Shown here piece after piece: positions 26,501 to 41,500 of a stretch of 64,000 bases of DNA; position 1 is the first letter of the stretch; each line of letters begins with the position of its first letter. The translations under genes and the position numbers were made by a program. The stretch covers positions 23,270,033-23,334,032 of the forward strand of contig NC_091505.1 of assembly GCF_947461875.1 (NCBI RefSeq), read 5' to 3'. The notes under the pieces were generated by a model. That model was not told where the DNA came from, ran no database searches, and saw only the letters and a list, made by a program, of their open reading frames with translations. This DNA comes from Haliaeetus albicilla (Eukaryota; Chordata; Aves; Accipitriformes; Accipitridae).

Positions 26501-29500
26501 AAAGCTTAAGGTTTAATTTTGGCTTTCTTCAAACATAGAGTATACTTACATTCTGGTTTGTGTACCAGTATAAGGATGAATCCTTCAGAATAAACCAGTA
26601 CTTCTTCCATTTCTGTGTGAAATAACCTTTGGCATCCTTCTTCTTCCATAGCCAGCCTTCACAATCTCCATGCCCCAGGTCTTTGCAGGAAATTCGTCTT
26701 CTGCTCCCACTTGTTAGAGAGCTCCCTGGGAATGCGACAATAATGTGAGACATCTCACTGAATGAAAGAATGAAAGAACTATTCTTCTCAATATAAACAC
26801 ACTACTAATTTTTAACGATGATTCGATTTGAAATCCTTCAAGCCAAATCCTCTCCAGTTTCAGGGAGAGGAGATTGAATGAACAGTTTCCAAATTCAACA
26901 ATGGTCTGAAATTCTGTTTCCAGCATGAATACAAAATAAAAAGGGCCTGGTTTAGGTAGTGCTTTATTTAATCTGTAGAGGGTTCATTGCTCTTACGGCT
27001 GCATTTTTATCTGATTAAGATGGGCATCATCATTCCAAAGGAAAACCGTATTCCTTTAGCCCTCAATCTGAAACTCAGAGTATGACATAATCTGTCTACA
27101 GATGTAAACACTACCTATTCTGTATACCTTCTGTTACTACTTTTAGCAATAGAAGGCCTGTCAAACTCTGGGAATTTTTTAACTCAATTTTTATAGTCAA
27201 TATTTATAGTCAATAAAAAAGAAAGATCATCCACTTCCATAAAAATGCACATGCTTACATTTCTTCTATCCTGAATTTAACTGCACTACAATATTTTAAT
27301 GTTACTGCATCCTGTTTAAAGGCACAGCACCAGGGAAAGGTTTTGTTGTTGTTGTTTTTTCAATACATCTTAATTGAAAGGCTTAAAATTTTAGTATACC
27401 TTGTAAATACCAATAAGAACAAATTTTTTCTTAATTATGTATAATTTTTCCTGAAAAAGACACTGTAGCAAATTTCCTTAAAATATTAGACAATTTTCTG
27501 TGAAAAAACAAATTTATATTGCTACAAGAATTATATTTGTCCTATAGCGGTGAAACAGTGAAGAAATTTAGGTAACGTCAAAACACCATCCTTTGCTCTG
27601 CAACTTTCCACAACCAAGTTCTTAACATTTTGCTCTTTTTAGAGTAAGATACTGTGCTGTGTCCTGGTCAGGTTTATAAGTATTAAAAACGTATAGTACA
27701 ATAAAAGGAAAATTTTCATAGAAAGGAGACTAAACCAAGAAACAGACTAAAAAGAGCTCGCTGGTCATGTACTTTCAGAAGAGTTTATTATGCTGTAACT
27801 ATTTTTCATAAGTTCATTGTTTTAACAGTCTCAAAGAGGCCATGAATAGATAAAGAAAGAGAGCAGAAAGAAATGGCAAAATATACAGGTATTACCTTTC
27901 TTCTACTTAAGTCAGAGGAAATTTTACCACTGATTCTAGCCATATTATACCTTATAACACATTTATGTGATATTTTAATTTGGTATTTTACTTTGGTGTT
28001 TACTAACAAATTTAGAAATATTTGAATTAAGTTGAACTTTGGCATTTGATCCAGATTACTTATTATCATAGAGGAAGTCTCATTTTGTAGTTTCAAAATG
28101 TTAACTCAAGTAAGTTACCTTTTGACCATTTTCTGCTTTTTACCCTGAGGGAGGCGTAATGGAATGACTGTAAGGAAAAAAAACAATTATGAAAAAACAA
28201 TGCAGGTAATAGTAGTAACATGAAACAGCTGGCATTCACTACCATCTCCATGGTTATCTTAGGATCAGTTATCATAGGATCTCATATTTGTCATTTTTCT
28301 CTTCCTACTGTTATGAACATCATAAAGAAAACAACACAGTCCTAAATCTGCAAATTAAAATCCCGTTTTTCTTTTCAGTTATTAATTACAATAGCGATCA
28401 AATCATTAAGGATTCTTTGCATGAACGGTTATGCAGTAGTTTGAAAATGAAGGCTATAAACTCATATGAGTGACCTAATAAAATGAACAATACTTGGAAG
28501 TTTGTCGTAAGTATACATGAGATGATAGTTATACAAATATTCATTCAGAAAGAAATATCCATCACAAATATTATACAGTTAATGTATAAAGTCACGTGTT
28601 CAATTACATGTTGAAGTCACATGCTTTAATTGTTTCCAACCATAGGAAACAATTAAGTTTGTTAGGTTGGTAGGTTGACAGAATAACTCTGCGGAGAAAA
28701 AAAATAAATTCTTTCTTTTGTGGCCACATTATAAAATCATTACAGATTCTTAAGAAAAACCTAAAAGCATCTCATTATTTAGACCTTTTAAAAACAGGGA
28801 TACTACTCAAAAGATGGTAAGGATTTACCTCAAACATGTAAATGGTAAGTGAAAAATTACAGGTCAACATGACGAAGTAGCTGCTTGATTGTTAACTGAT
28901 GCTGCCATTACCAGTAGAAAAAACAGCAGACATTCACAGCGTGATAAACCAGCAGATCCAGGCACAGGGTAGCATAGAAAGGGCCATCTTTTTAATTTTT
29001 TTGATTTTTCCTTTGTGACAGAAAACAGTCAGCTCAGTAGAGGGCCTAGAAGAAGGGCGCCTCAGTCACTGACGGGGATATCTCCATGCTACCTTAACTG
29101 GTGGTATGACTACAGATAATTACCTTTTCCCAGAGATCATCTGACTGCTTACCCTACCTTAGGGCAGCTCCTCAGCATGCGGTCAAAAAGCAAACACATG
29201 GCTCAAAAGTCCTTATCAACAACTGTGGTACAATGTTAAATAAGTGTTTAAATGTCACAATATTAAAATTTAAGATAACCGAGGATTATAATTAAAATAA
29301 AAAATTATTTAAATTAATATTTAAGATAATGAAGGATTACAGCTTAAGCACTATAGAAAAGCAACAGCTGAAAACAGGACTCCAACTATGTGAGAGGCAA
29401 AGTTTTATTTTAAATAAAAGTGGAGGAGGGGAGAGGAATTTTGCACATGCACAGACCTATTTGTAACCCTTCTGCAATTTAGCCAGTGTACAGCGTTGAA

Positions 29501-32500
29501 CAGCATGAACATTTTCTAGTGACCTGCAGAAATCAGCACTTCTTGACTCCTGAGAGCACTGACTTGAACACCAGCTTTCTGTGTTCTGTTTATCTCAGAC
29601 TGCTCTCCCAGTCAGTTGCAGTATACGAATGCTTCACAAAAATATTGTAATTCTGACAGGTGACAAGCTCTGTAAGTGTATGTGCATTGTATCACCATAA
29701 GACAGTACATATTTTCCATTTAACTTGATAGCTGCAAATTTATCTCTTTGTTTTGAGCACTAGAGAAGACAAAGATTAATGCTTGCTCCTGTGCTATAGG
29801 AAATGTAGCAAAAAAGTCAGAAAATGAAACCCCAAAAGTAAGTCTGTGAGAAAGTATTAAAGATGCACAGCAACACTGGGTTTTTTTATCGATGTACTGC
29901 AAGCCACAGCAGCAGTATTGGTCAGTCGTCTCGTGCCAACTGTGGTGACTGTGATTGAAACAATCTGTTCAATGTTCCTCTTTCTGCATAAAAATGCATT
30001 AGGACAGAGCAGGTATCTGTTTCTGAAAAAGAGATCACCAAATTTGTCCACAATTTAGGCTAAAAAAATAGAGTGATGGAATAAAACCCTATAACTAAAT
30101 TACAGTTTTCACATGTGATGAAATGTAAAGAGCTGCAGGAAAAAGGGAACAACTGGAGGATATACACATTAGGATACTCATCAGAAACAGGTATGCCTCA
30201 TTTAATATAAAAGTTTTAAAAATAATGAAAATACAAGCACAACAAATCAAGGAGAGCTGAAAATATTAGCTCTTCTGAAAACATAAGTTAATTAGTCTTA
30301 CTGTGTTTTGTTTATGCACACATACAATGTATTCAAAGCAAGAAAACTAGAGAAAGCGAAAGGTTTGTGATACCTTGGGAATCAGTACTTAATTAGCACT
30401 GCTAACTTACAAAATTCAAGCTTCATATTTTGAGAGATAAAGAAACTACTATATAATTAACTTTGTGGTAAACACTGTAAGAAAACAGTCAGAACTTGCA
30501 ACTTCAAAATGACTCAGAGTTGCTATGGGAAACAGACAGATGATGTGAGAACATACTGTGGTTGTCAGCATTTAAAGTCCCATCTCAAAACCACAACACA
30601 AAGTAGGATGTTAGACAAAATGCACGCCCTCCCAGCCCTACCCAAAAAGAAGCACACCATGAAAAAAAAAACCCCAAAGAAAGATAGAATTGAATCCGTG
30701 CTACATGAAGCTAAATTAATGAGCCCTCAACATAATCACAGCGTAGTAGTAGGAGTGCTGTCATAGAATCACCAAATGAAGTTATGCTATGTTTAAAAAA
30801 TGCCCTGGAGACTAGAGATTCAGTTACCTGTCAGGAGGAAGGGAACCAAGCCTATTAATGCAAAACTGGTTGCATGTACCTCTACTATTTTGAACCTTAG
30901 GAGTTTTTAAGGAAAAACATTAACAAATTCCAAACACAGGCATCAGTGCCTTCGCTAGCAAAGTACCCAAATCATAGGGCACATAGTGCTGATTTCCTCA
31001 GATTATGTGTATTAGATTATTTGCAGTTCCAGGATCCCAGGGAACAGCCACAGGTCGAAGTGTTTCCCAGTGGCGGCAGCAGGCAAGGTAGGGATTGGCA
31101 GACAGGGGCTGCGTACCAGTATACACAACTGCAGGTTTTCACAAACTGCAGAAAATTTAGTCATACATCTTCCGCTGTTGTCACTGGTCTTTAGCCTCAC
31201 TTTGTAAATATTTCGGAGGCAGAATGACACCTGGCAACTTTCAAAAGTTATTTAGCACCTACTTAGTGAAAAAAGTGTTAAGTCAGAATGAAGAAACAGG
31301 GATTCTATAAATGAAGGTTCTGTTGTTTGTCCTTTGCATGAAATATTTCCAAAATACTAAATAATATAAGAATGTCTAGATCTTTTCAATCTAAGACCTT
31401 CAAAATTGGTACCACAAAAATCTTGAAAATCTTAGTCCCATATCTCCCTGTCATAGGATTCATACATTTAAATATTTTAAGAGTCTTAAAAATTTTCTTT
31501 ACCTTCAGGGCAACCATCCCTCCAGAGGTCCATTCCAACCTAGACATTTTCTATGATTCTTCTCCTAAAACTTGTACATACTTTAGAATAAATACTAAGG
31601 TTCCTACTAAACTTAACCAAAAGTACAGCATACACATTGACCTGCTGTGGTTGGAGCAGCCAGTTTTCTGAAAATGGAAATTATTCCTAGCTTTTTATTT
31701 TCAGATGTTTCATAATATAGACAAATTTCAAGGTTTGTGATATCTTAAGTATCTTTTAAAAATATGACAATTAATTGAACTGTTGGGAATTTTTTGGTTT
31801 TTTAAAGTCCATTTATAAATCATTACCTTCCTCATGGATGTGCTTCCTTGATGGTCAATGGCAGAACTTGCATACCTAGGACAGAGAGGAAGATAGATAT
31901 CAAAAAACTGCAGGAAAAAAATTAAAGCTGAGTAAGTAGTGCATATACACTCAGAATCTATGCATTTCCAAATGTATGCTTATGGAAGTAATCATGTATC
32001 AAAGTTATTTAAAATACAGCACTGAAAACAGGAGGCCCTTTGGAAATTTAACCATTGTTTTCAATGAACAGTGCTAATGTTACTAAGAAACACAAACCCA
32101 TTCTTAATATTCTGACTTAAGAACACATAAATCATCTGAGAATATCTGGTTCTGATTCAATCACTGGCCTAAAAATACGCAACGCTGATCAGCGAATATT
32201 CAAAAGCAACCAACACAATTCCTCCCTCCTAGCGACCATAGTCTTAGAACATATAAATCATTGGTTCTTTGTTGCAGGGCTAACTCTTATTTCTGCATTA
32301 CTTTCAGCATCAACATTTAATGCAGGTATAGTGGATTCCTAGTGTCCAGATTAAAATGGGAAAGAAGTAGTATTTTTAAACAGAAAAAAGGTAGAAGTAC
32401 AAATAAATAATTTAGCAATTTTGTTTTAAGAGTAATTTGCATTTTAAAATGTAACAGCTTACAGATATGTATTTGAACTGATATTCTGACCTTTAGGGAA

Positions 32501-35500
32501 GATTCATACATGTTCCATATTTTGCGAAGTTGGTTCTTTCCCATGTCATTACAGAATCAAATCAAGGATAACCCAAATTGTTTAGTCTGTGTCTTCCTTT
32601 GAATTACTTTTTGGGTATCTTAACTTTAGCAATATGTAAGCACATGTATAAACACTCAGACATTAATAAGTATGTAACTATCAGGCCAAATTTGACATGA
32701 CCGTCAGATATGTTTGCCAGGTACAGAGAAAGTCTAATATCTTCTTTTGTTCTGTTCTTTCCCCAGCACCTCCTCTTTCATATTCTGGAACAGCTATTTA
32801 GCATTTAACTAGAAACGTCAGATCATCAGAAAAACTGTAATATTCTTGCAGTACTGATATCCTAACAGTAACTTCTTGGCAATCCTGATGTAAAGAATGG
32901 AAACTCTTAGCAACAAAATGAACACCAAGTAAACTTTCCCAAAGTAACTGTGATGTATACTCCAACTGTGGCTAATGTTTAGTCATTATGCTTTTTAACA
33001 TCAATATCCCTGCACTAGAGGAACTGGTATACTGGTTAGTTCTCAGAAAGGCTATTGCAGAGAGCTCCTTTAAGTTCTAAATCCCTGGAGAAGGTCCAGG
33101 CAAAATTTCACTTTTCTGAAGATGTGTGATTAGTGTCCTGACACAATTACTGCAAAACTTTTTAGGTTAGAAAGGAAAAAGTCTGAGACGGTCCCTGTTC
33201 AGTAGGCCTGTTCATGAATTTTTCGCTTATTAAGGGGACATTTTCTGCATACCTTTCTCATATAAATACTATGCATAAAATAATTTGTCTCTACATAGTT
33301 AGTAACAGTTGTATTCCTAAATCCTTTTGAAACACGAAAATAGTGGAGGCTGTTAGGTAGGTACAGGCATAGTAGTGGTCCTCCAAAATTTTTAATAGTG
33401 TACAGTTCTGATTCCTTAGCATCAAAGAGGACAGAGGGAAACTGAAAAGAAACTCATCTAACCCTCTCTCAAGGCAACTGAGGGCAATGCTGTGGAGGTT
33501 TATGAACTCAAGAGTGTTCTGAAGAGAGGAAAGAGAATAAATATTCAATGTCTTCTTCAATAAAGGGGCTATATAAGTTATATAAAATTAGCAGTTAGCT
33601 GCTTTTGGTTTGAACCTTCATTCATTAAAACACAATTAAAATTTTTGGTATTCACAGTATCCTGCAGCAAAGAGTTCCACAACATTTTGCTAGAGGATGC
33701 CATGGATACCAAAAATTTACACAGACTTTAAAATGCAAAAATACTATCTATGGTGTTTCTGAGCTTTCTCCTGGAGTTCTCTAAAGGCTAGAGAACAAAG
33801 CAGGGAAGCATCACCAGAGGCCTTTTCTTATACAGTTACAAACAGTATTAGCCCTTGATGGAAACAGGACACTGAATCAGGGTCAACTTTTTCTGATCTA
33901 GCACAGAAATTCTTAGACACTCAATTTCCCCTCAGGTTTCCAAAAAGTAAGAAAAAGGAGAAGTGGGAAAACCTTAAAAATGTGAATACTCTTGCATATG
34001 TCGTATAAATAGAAAAGGAGTGCAAGAATGGAAAGGAATTCAGGGGGAAAATTAAAGAGGAATAAAAGGATAGTGGACATTTTTAACATATTCCCCAATT
34101 CTGTTGGTCATAATAATATGTCTTAAGTCAGCAAGACAGGAAGTGGCATTTTCTCATTTGATGATTTCCACTGCTATGAGAAATCAAATTTACGAGGAGA
34201 AACAACTACTGCATTGTCAGTTAAAAGCATCTATCAGTCCTGAGTGAAAGGAAATTTCCAGACTGCAGTGAAAAGATGAGATGCATAACATTAAAATTAA
34301 AATCATAAAAGTTAATAGGCAAGACTTAGAAGTTCTGAGCTGTCTGTAGATCACAAGGATTGAAAGAAACAACTGAAAAACAAAAAAAGTTCGGCTTACA
34401 GCATTTGGTAAAGGAATGGACAGACGCCCAAACTGCTGCAAGGCAGATTTTGTCATTAATGCTCCATTTCTGTCTGCCCATGAGAATGCCATAAATGCAC
34501 TTCAATCCTGCTGGGCATTTCCCCCCTGATTTCTGGTCTGTTTCTTTAATCAAGGCTTTGACCCATCTGGAAAGTGTCAGTTTCAATGCTTCCATTCTTC
34601 CTCTCAGCCAATATACAATATGAATAATACATCTGTGTTTTTATTTAAAAAGTCCTTAGTCAAGTTTTATTTGCTCCCATGCAAACACAATAATGCATCT
34701 CCTTACACTAATCAGACTCTTACCAGCAAAAGTGTTGTAAAGTTATAGAAGCAGTCTGCAATCAAGCTTTTGAAAGCTCTTCAAAAGTTGGCATCTTATG
34801 AAAAGTCAGGAATAGGTGTTCTAATGTACAATTAGCTTAATTTTTTTTATTTGGGAACAGTTTTCAACAGTCTGCAGGAGTTTTATTGTTTGTTTGTTTG
34901 GTGGGTTTGTTTTTTAAAGATTTTATGTCTATCAAATACTCCTCCCTGAATCTAATTATTCCTCAGATATTCAGATCTACAGATGACAGAAGAAGAAATA
35001 CTGATCTCTTCTTCTCTTTAGACAAGTAAATTATCTGTGTGAAAGTGACGGAACCAATTAATTTAGACACAGAGGAACCTTAGCATGTTGTCTCTTCTGG
35101 TTGAAATAATCTGTATCATATTTGGTTGAGTTATTCCTCACCTTTCTTTTTAGGAAAACAGTTGTTACAGAAGTGAAAGGGAAAAGAATGAGGGGAGGGG
35201 GGCAGGGCAGGAGAGGCACGTGCAGTGATACGGTTATAATGGCCTGGACCAATATTTCTCAAATCAATTAAAACAGTTGATCATCTACTAAACGCTTGTT
35301 TTCTTGTTCATGTATAATACTGTTTTTGTAACAAACTGCAGAACCCACAAAAAGGAGGACCAATCACTTAGGAGTAACTTATACCAATTTAAAAAAACAA
35401 TAACAAATCAAACAATTATTTCAGGACTTTTGCAGAAACATTCATTGCATATTATGACAAAGAAAGGCAAAATACTAAGCAAATAACTGCAATACTTTAA

Positions 35501-38500
35501 ATTAAATTTAATTTTGTAATAAAGCTCATTCTAAAATACTTATTCTATCATACAACTTTACTCAAATGGATTTTTGAGGTATTCCTATTTGACAGAAATG
35601 TAAAGGGCTTTAGCAATGTCTATTGTGAATTCTGATATGCTCTGCTTAGCTATGTGTATCATATATTGGATTTTCTATGGATAAAAAGGTTGCCTCCCTC
35701 CTTATCCATTCTGCAGAACTTTGACTAAATTATATGTTGTAAGCAAACAGAGAATTAGAGAAATACAGGTACTAAGAAGCAAGCACAGATCAAGGTTAAA
35801 TACAATCTAACTCTAGTCTCAGTACTAGATGCATATTGACTCAGTATTCAGTCAGAATGATGATGCTGAACTTAGAGCTAAAGTAGAAAGGTTGACAAGA
35901 ATGAGCTAAAAAAAGATGGAAATGACTTTGACCTAGGTGGAAGCAAAACACTGAGATTTTAAAGGACTCGAGTAAGTGTGGTAACTTCCAACTCGCATCT
36001 TAAAGGACATGCAAATGAAGTGCAAGGCTAGTGATAAGATTTGTAATCAGGATTTAAAATGAGGAACAGTGTTGTATGATTAGAAAATAGCAATAAAGAA
36101 GCTCTAGAAAACAAATTAGAATGGAAAAATCTAGAAGTATGGAGGGCAGCAGAAGTACTATATTCCAGTTTAATGTATTTGATAAAAGCTGTAAGAATCA
36201 GAATGTAAAGACATACCTGCTAAAAGATTTCTAACAAATGCTGAGAATTGTCACCTACCAAATACTGAATATGTGAAATCAATAACGTAGCTGCACTCAT
36301 CTCTGCAGTTTTGCTATCAGAGCGGTTATATCCATTTAAGAGCATCACCAGAACTCTGAGTATCCTGCACTTTCTGTTCATACAAAAATTCCTTTTATAG
36401 TGAACAGAAGTGACTTGCTATTTCTTCACAAAGCAAATATCACTAAGCAAGTGCAACTGTGAGTACCACCCCCATGTTGATACTCATTCCTCTTTTCCTT
36501 TTGAGGTACATGTTTCATTTTCTGCCATAGAAAGATAACAACACATCTTTAATTGTCCCATAAACTCTAGTAAGGAATGGCATTTTAGCTTGTAAAATTT
36601 ATAGAACATCTACTGAAAATGAGGACTGATTTAAACCAGCTGCATACAAATTAAGCATCCTTTCATCACATAAGCAATGCTCAGAAAGAAGGCAAAATAA
36701 AAGAGCTCTTACACATTATTAGTGCTTTTAATTATAACATTCCAATTCTCTATTACCTTCAGGGTCATTAAATCCATCACTAAATGAAAGTTATAACTGT
36801 ATCAGAACAAACTGATGTAACTTATTAGATTGCTATCATTTTGGCTTCTCCACAGGTGACAGGATACAAACAATAAATCCCAATGAATGAATCAAGTCTA
36901 GAAACAAGAATAATTACTTTGTGTGTTAATTACCTTTCACCTCATCTTTGGTACCTGTAATAGTTATAACCTATATTGTTGACTTTTTTTAAGCTCCTAC
37001 TCTGGCAGTAATGGATAGGATTAAAAACTAGAAGTAATATAAAATTATTCTAATTACAACAAACTGCTAATATATATTTACCATTGATTAAACAATTTTA
37101 GACACTAATCTTTCTTTGAATTGTATTTTTTTATTCGACCAGAGCAATCCAAGCTTATCATCTGACTATTCAAATTTGCAATAATTTTTTAATCTATGAG
37201 AGTTTCCAGTAGGTAAAAAAAGACAACTATTTGCCAGAATTTACTCCTGGAACAGAGATAACTTGGTATAAATTACCGGGTAGTGTATTTCATGTTCTGT
37301 CATGGTACAAAATGCTCTGAGCATTCTGATTGGGGACCTATGTGGAATGGCTAAGTTGATGCATAGTCCATAAGCAGGCTATTTTGAGAGCTTTTCTTCC
37401 TAGTCCTTTGCAGGATGGCCCATTTCATAACGTTACATAAATGTAGGAGCTCAAGTACACAGCACAGATGATCAAGAGAGAATTTCAAAGCTGTTGGTTA
37501 AACATTATGGACAACAGTGAAGCCTGCATTTGAAAATATACTTAGTCCCTGCTGCCACCTGGATACTTAGAAGCATATGGTGATTCCAAGCACAGAGAGC
37601 ATGAGTAACAACTCTACTGATCCACAGCAGCTAAGAACAACTAGAAAATGGCACCTATCATCCTGCTCTTTTTTACTTAGCTCATACTTGGAAGATGTAA
37701 ATTTCTAGATGCAACGAGCATTCAAAGCTCTATTCAACCTTCACATCTCACAATCTGAATTACTTCAAGTGCACTGTGGTTGCAGCTCAGGGTCAAGGCC
37801 ACCATAATTAACTTGAGAAAAAAAAATCAGCATATTAGAAAATACATTGGTGCAGGAAAGCATTGTAGGTACAATGGGAAATTTCCTTATGGCTGGAACA
37901 TATGAACACATATGTAGCAATTTGGATTTATCTATGTGGTCACAGGAATGCATTTTTAACCACCTTGCCTGGATTCATGATTTATATTTAGGTTATTAGA
38001 ACCTCCATAGCTTATATAACGTATTCCTGTCACAACTAGTAAATTCTCGCTGCAAATTAATTATTGAGTATTTTGTAGTGAGATTTGAAATCCCTTCTCA
38101 GTCCCATGCTGGTTCAGCTACTGGCTCAGAACTATGCTATAGGCTATTACTTGATACTTCAAGTAACAGCCAGCTAGCTCAGATGCATCTGTACTGTTCT
38201 GCAGTCACTCTAATACAGGTGTATCTGTACATGCAAGGTTGACAAAGCAATGTCAAGACTAAAAGTTATTTTAAAAATATGTATCTCTTCTTACCTCTCC
38301 AGCATTAACCACAACTAAAAAAAATAATTTCCAAAGCATGCCACTGTGGACATGATTAAAACAATTCTTAAGCATTAGTATTTACAAAGACAAAACATGT
38401 CATGAAAAAGAACCTGAGCAGCATTTTCACATGGTAACTAAGTGCAAATACTCATAAAACTTGTTTATTCAGCTAGCAGTTGTGCAATGCATGGATGATA

Positions 38501-41500
38501 CAATTCTTTTCTGCCTTCTCTTTCCCTTGCAGACCTCTGTGGTCAGCTAAGCAGAGTAAGATCTTCAAACCCACGGTCTCTGTAATAATGTCATGGTTAC
38601 ATTATGCACACATGTCTAGAATCCACAGATGTCAAGGTTTCCTATTACTAGAAAAAAAATTATCCTAAGGTAAAATGAAGATCAAAGAACACAGTGAATC
38701 CTGCTAACACATAGTCAGATGTTTGTTTGCAAAAAAGCTGCAGCAGCGACTACATGTTAGATACTCATCACCCCTTTTTCATCTGTGAAACAACAACAAA
38801 CAGGGTAAAGTGCTTCCGGTAAAAAGGAAAACAAATTGGCTGCTTCTTCAGGAAGCATTTAATTTAGTTTGCCTTCCCAAAACCTCAGACCACTCACACA
38901 TTCAGTGATTCCACCTCCAATTGCAGAGTGTAATTTTCTAAATCACACCACCAGCTCAGACATGGAGTCACAACTTGCCTGTCGCTGCCCTACTTTTCTA
39001 GCCACAAGACTGCTTTAAAAGTAGAGCTCAGGTTTTTCTGTATTATCTGTCAGATAGGGGCAGAGTTTAATGTGTGTATGGACAGTATCTTATAATGAGG
39101 GGTATGGGTGCTCTGCATGGATGGTGAAAAGTCCAGCCCTGTGCATCGTGCTGGGCCAAATATGTGACATAGATGTGCCAAAAGAGTTTGGAAGAAACCA
39201 GAGTTGTAATGCAGAGATACCTAGCTTTTATTCTGCTCAAGGCTAAAAAAAACCTGCTAGACTTGCTTTACATTCTGCTCATTTGATGAGTTTAAAAAGC
39301 TACATATTCATAGTAACATTCTGTAGTCTTGTATTTCTCACATAGCTGCTGTGTTTTCGGTATACATTCCCTGCAGTACATTCTACTATGTGCAAGAAAC
39401 ATCCTTCTTCTGGTTTGGGGCTTTTTTTCTTTTTTTAAACAAAGGATGCAATCATACCACAGAAACTTGATAGGCAACTGGGTTAAATATCTGAAATATT
39501 TTTATTTTGCTTTAAGCTGTTTAAATCACTTAAAAGAAGGTTATTAGGAGCAAGAAGATATAACTCTGACTCTTTTAAAATATTTTTCAACATATTGAAA
39601 AGATATAATATGGTCATGTTTTGGACCTGAAATTTAAAATGTGCAGGAGAAGAATTAGGAAAGGGAGAGTCATTCTATAAAAGAATATAAAATAGCCTTT
39701 TGCTAGAATATAAAAGAACAGCCTTTGCTAGAATATAAAAGAATAGCTTTTTGCTATGAAAGTTTGCCAAAATTTCATCAAGTCATATGTCCCTGGAAAA
39801 TATCTCTTGGCAGATGTCCAGTAGAGACTTGTGTCCTGTCCACCAAGGATGTTCCATCTGGATTGTAATGTCCCTGCCAAACTGAGCATGTGCAATCCAC
39901 TCAGAATAATTAGGCATGCTTTGCTCTATGAAGAACAAAATTCCTCTGCAACTCTTCCTTGTGGCTGCAAGAAACTGTGAGTGCAGAGAAGGAAGACAAA
40001 AAAGGGGTGAGAAGTACAACTTTTTTTTGGCAGGGGCCTGCAATTTCTTTCTGTTGCAGAAAGTCAGGTAGGAAGGACCTGAGGGAGGGAGCAACCATAC
40101 TGGAATGAAGAAGGGTGAGAAAAGGGAGGGACAAAAAGAAAGGTGAAAGAAGCATGAGGGAAAAACAGGACAATAGCACCTGGCATGAAAAAGTTGGGAT
40201 ACTAAGTGAAAGCAGTAAAGACGTAAGATTTACAGAAAACAGTAAGATTTAAAACTTCAATACAAGTGGTAAGGGCAAAAGATGAAATCCAATTGTTACT
40301 TAAAATGAGACTGAGAATGACACACTTTTTCCCCCTGTGTAACCCCTGCCTTATACAAGATGGATACTGCTTTGACTCTGAATGGGAAGGAAATACTAAG
40401 CAGGACTATACTTAATTTATTGTAAAAATAAGAATCTACATTTAGCTGAGGTAATGGTTGATGAGGTAACAGACTACTACAATGGCGGCAATGGAGAGAC
40501 AAGACTGTCTTTTTTATAAGGTGAAGTAGAAATTTATCCTAGAAAAAGTCTTTTGAACTCTATCTTTACCTCACTTTCATTGGTGATAACAGTGCTACTC
40601 AACTTAGTTGAATGCCATTTTAAACATGCACAGCACCCTACAACTGGGGAAACTTCAGTAAATTCTTACCATTGCAACTGCCTCTGAAATGAACTACGAT
40701 GTTTAATACACATATAAAAAGGTAAAAATGCTGACAATCCTGAGAAATCAGGCACGAGGTGACTTGTGTTTGGTGATCAACAACTAATAGATTGTACCTC
40801 AGACTTCTAGCTGTAATGTAGTAGTATTTATACCATTGAAGAAAATCATCAATTGTAAATCCTTTAGATTGGTGAAAACACTCTAAATATAATTAATTAT
40901 TTTATATTCAGTGCATGGTTTAGCTTCTTAAATAGGTCTAGGCCATATACAGGATGAAAAAAATGTATAAAATATTAATTATCTGTACGAACAGCTTCCA
41001 ATTAAGCTTAATTATGATGTACTATGATACCCAGGCATCTGTTATTTCAAACTTATTCTTTTAATATGACTTATTGGATGCAACTAGAATATGAACATAC
41101 TTCATCACATAAACTGCAAAGGAAAGAAAGACAAAATCACTATTTTATTCATCAGAATTAGTCGATTACATTCAAATGTAAGGGACAAACTGAAGTCCCC
41201 ATTCTTAGTATTTATCAAACACAAGCCACAAATATAAACAGTAATTTTTTGTACAGACTGAATTAGCATGTAGATGTTCATTGAAAAATTCTGCCCGTTA
41301 CCTCAAAAAATCATGCTAGACATGCATTATGCATTTCATCCTCAGAGTGATTCTGAAATACTAAATTTCAAAAGTAAAAAAAAGAAAGAAAAAAAGAAAG
41401 GAAAAAAGAAAAAAGAAAGGAAAAAAGAAGGAAAAAAAGAAAAAAGAAAGGAAAAAAAAGGATGGGGGAAAACATCTACCACTTTGTAGTAGTAAATTCC

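Noticed and set aside
2285..28167. Calling the 3' part a separate IPCEF1 gene
   Set aside because: The PH exon has a good acceptor and continues in phase from upstream linker exons that match CNK2, and the protein ends ETHV rather than like human IPCEF1. A single CNK transcript is simpler.
30758..30780. GTCATAGAATCACCAAATG as a CR1 end
   Set aside because: Only about 20 nt resemble CR1 and the flanks do not follow; too short to call.
39783..40179. Two overlapping open frames of about 100 and 89 codons on minus
   Set aside because: Composition is driven by purine-rich plus sequence (Leu/Ser/Phe-rich translation); no family or splice context.
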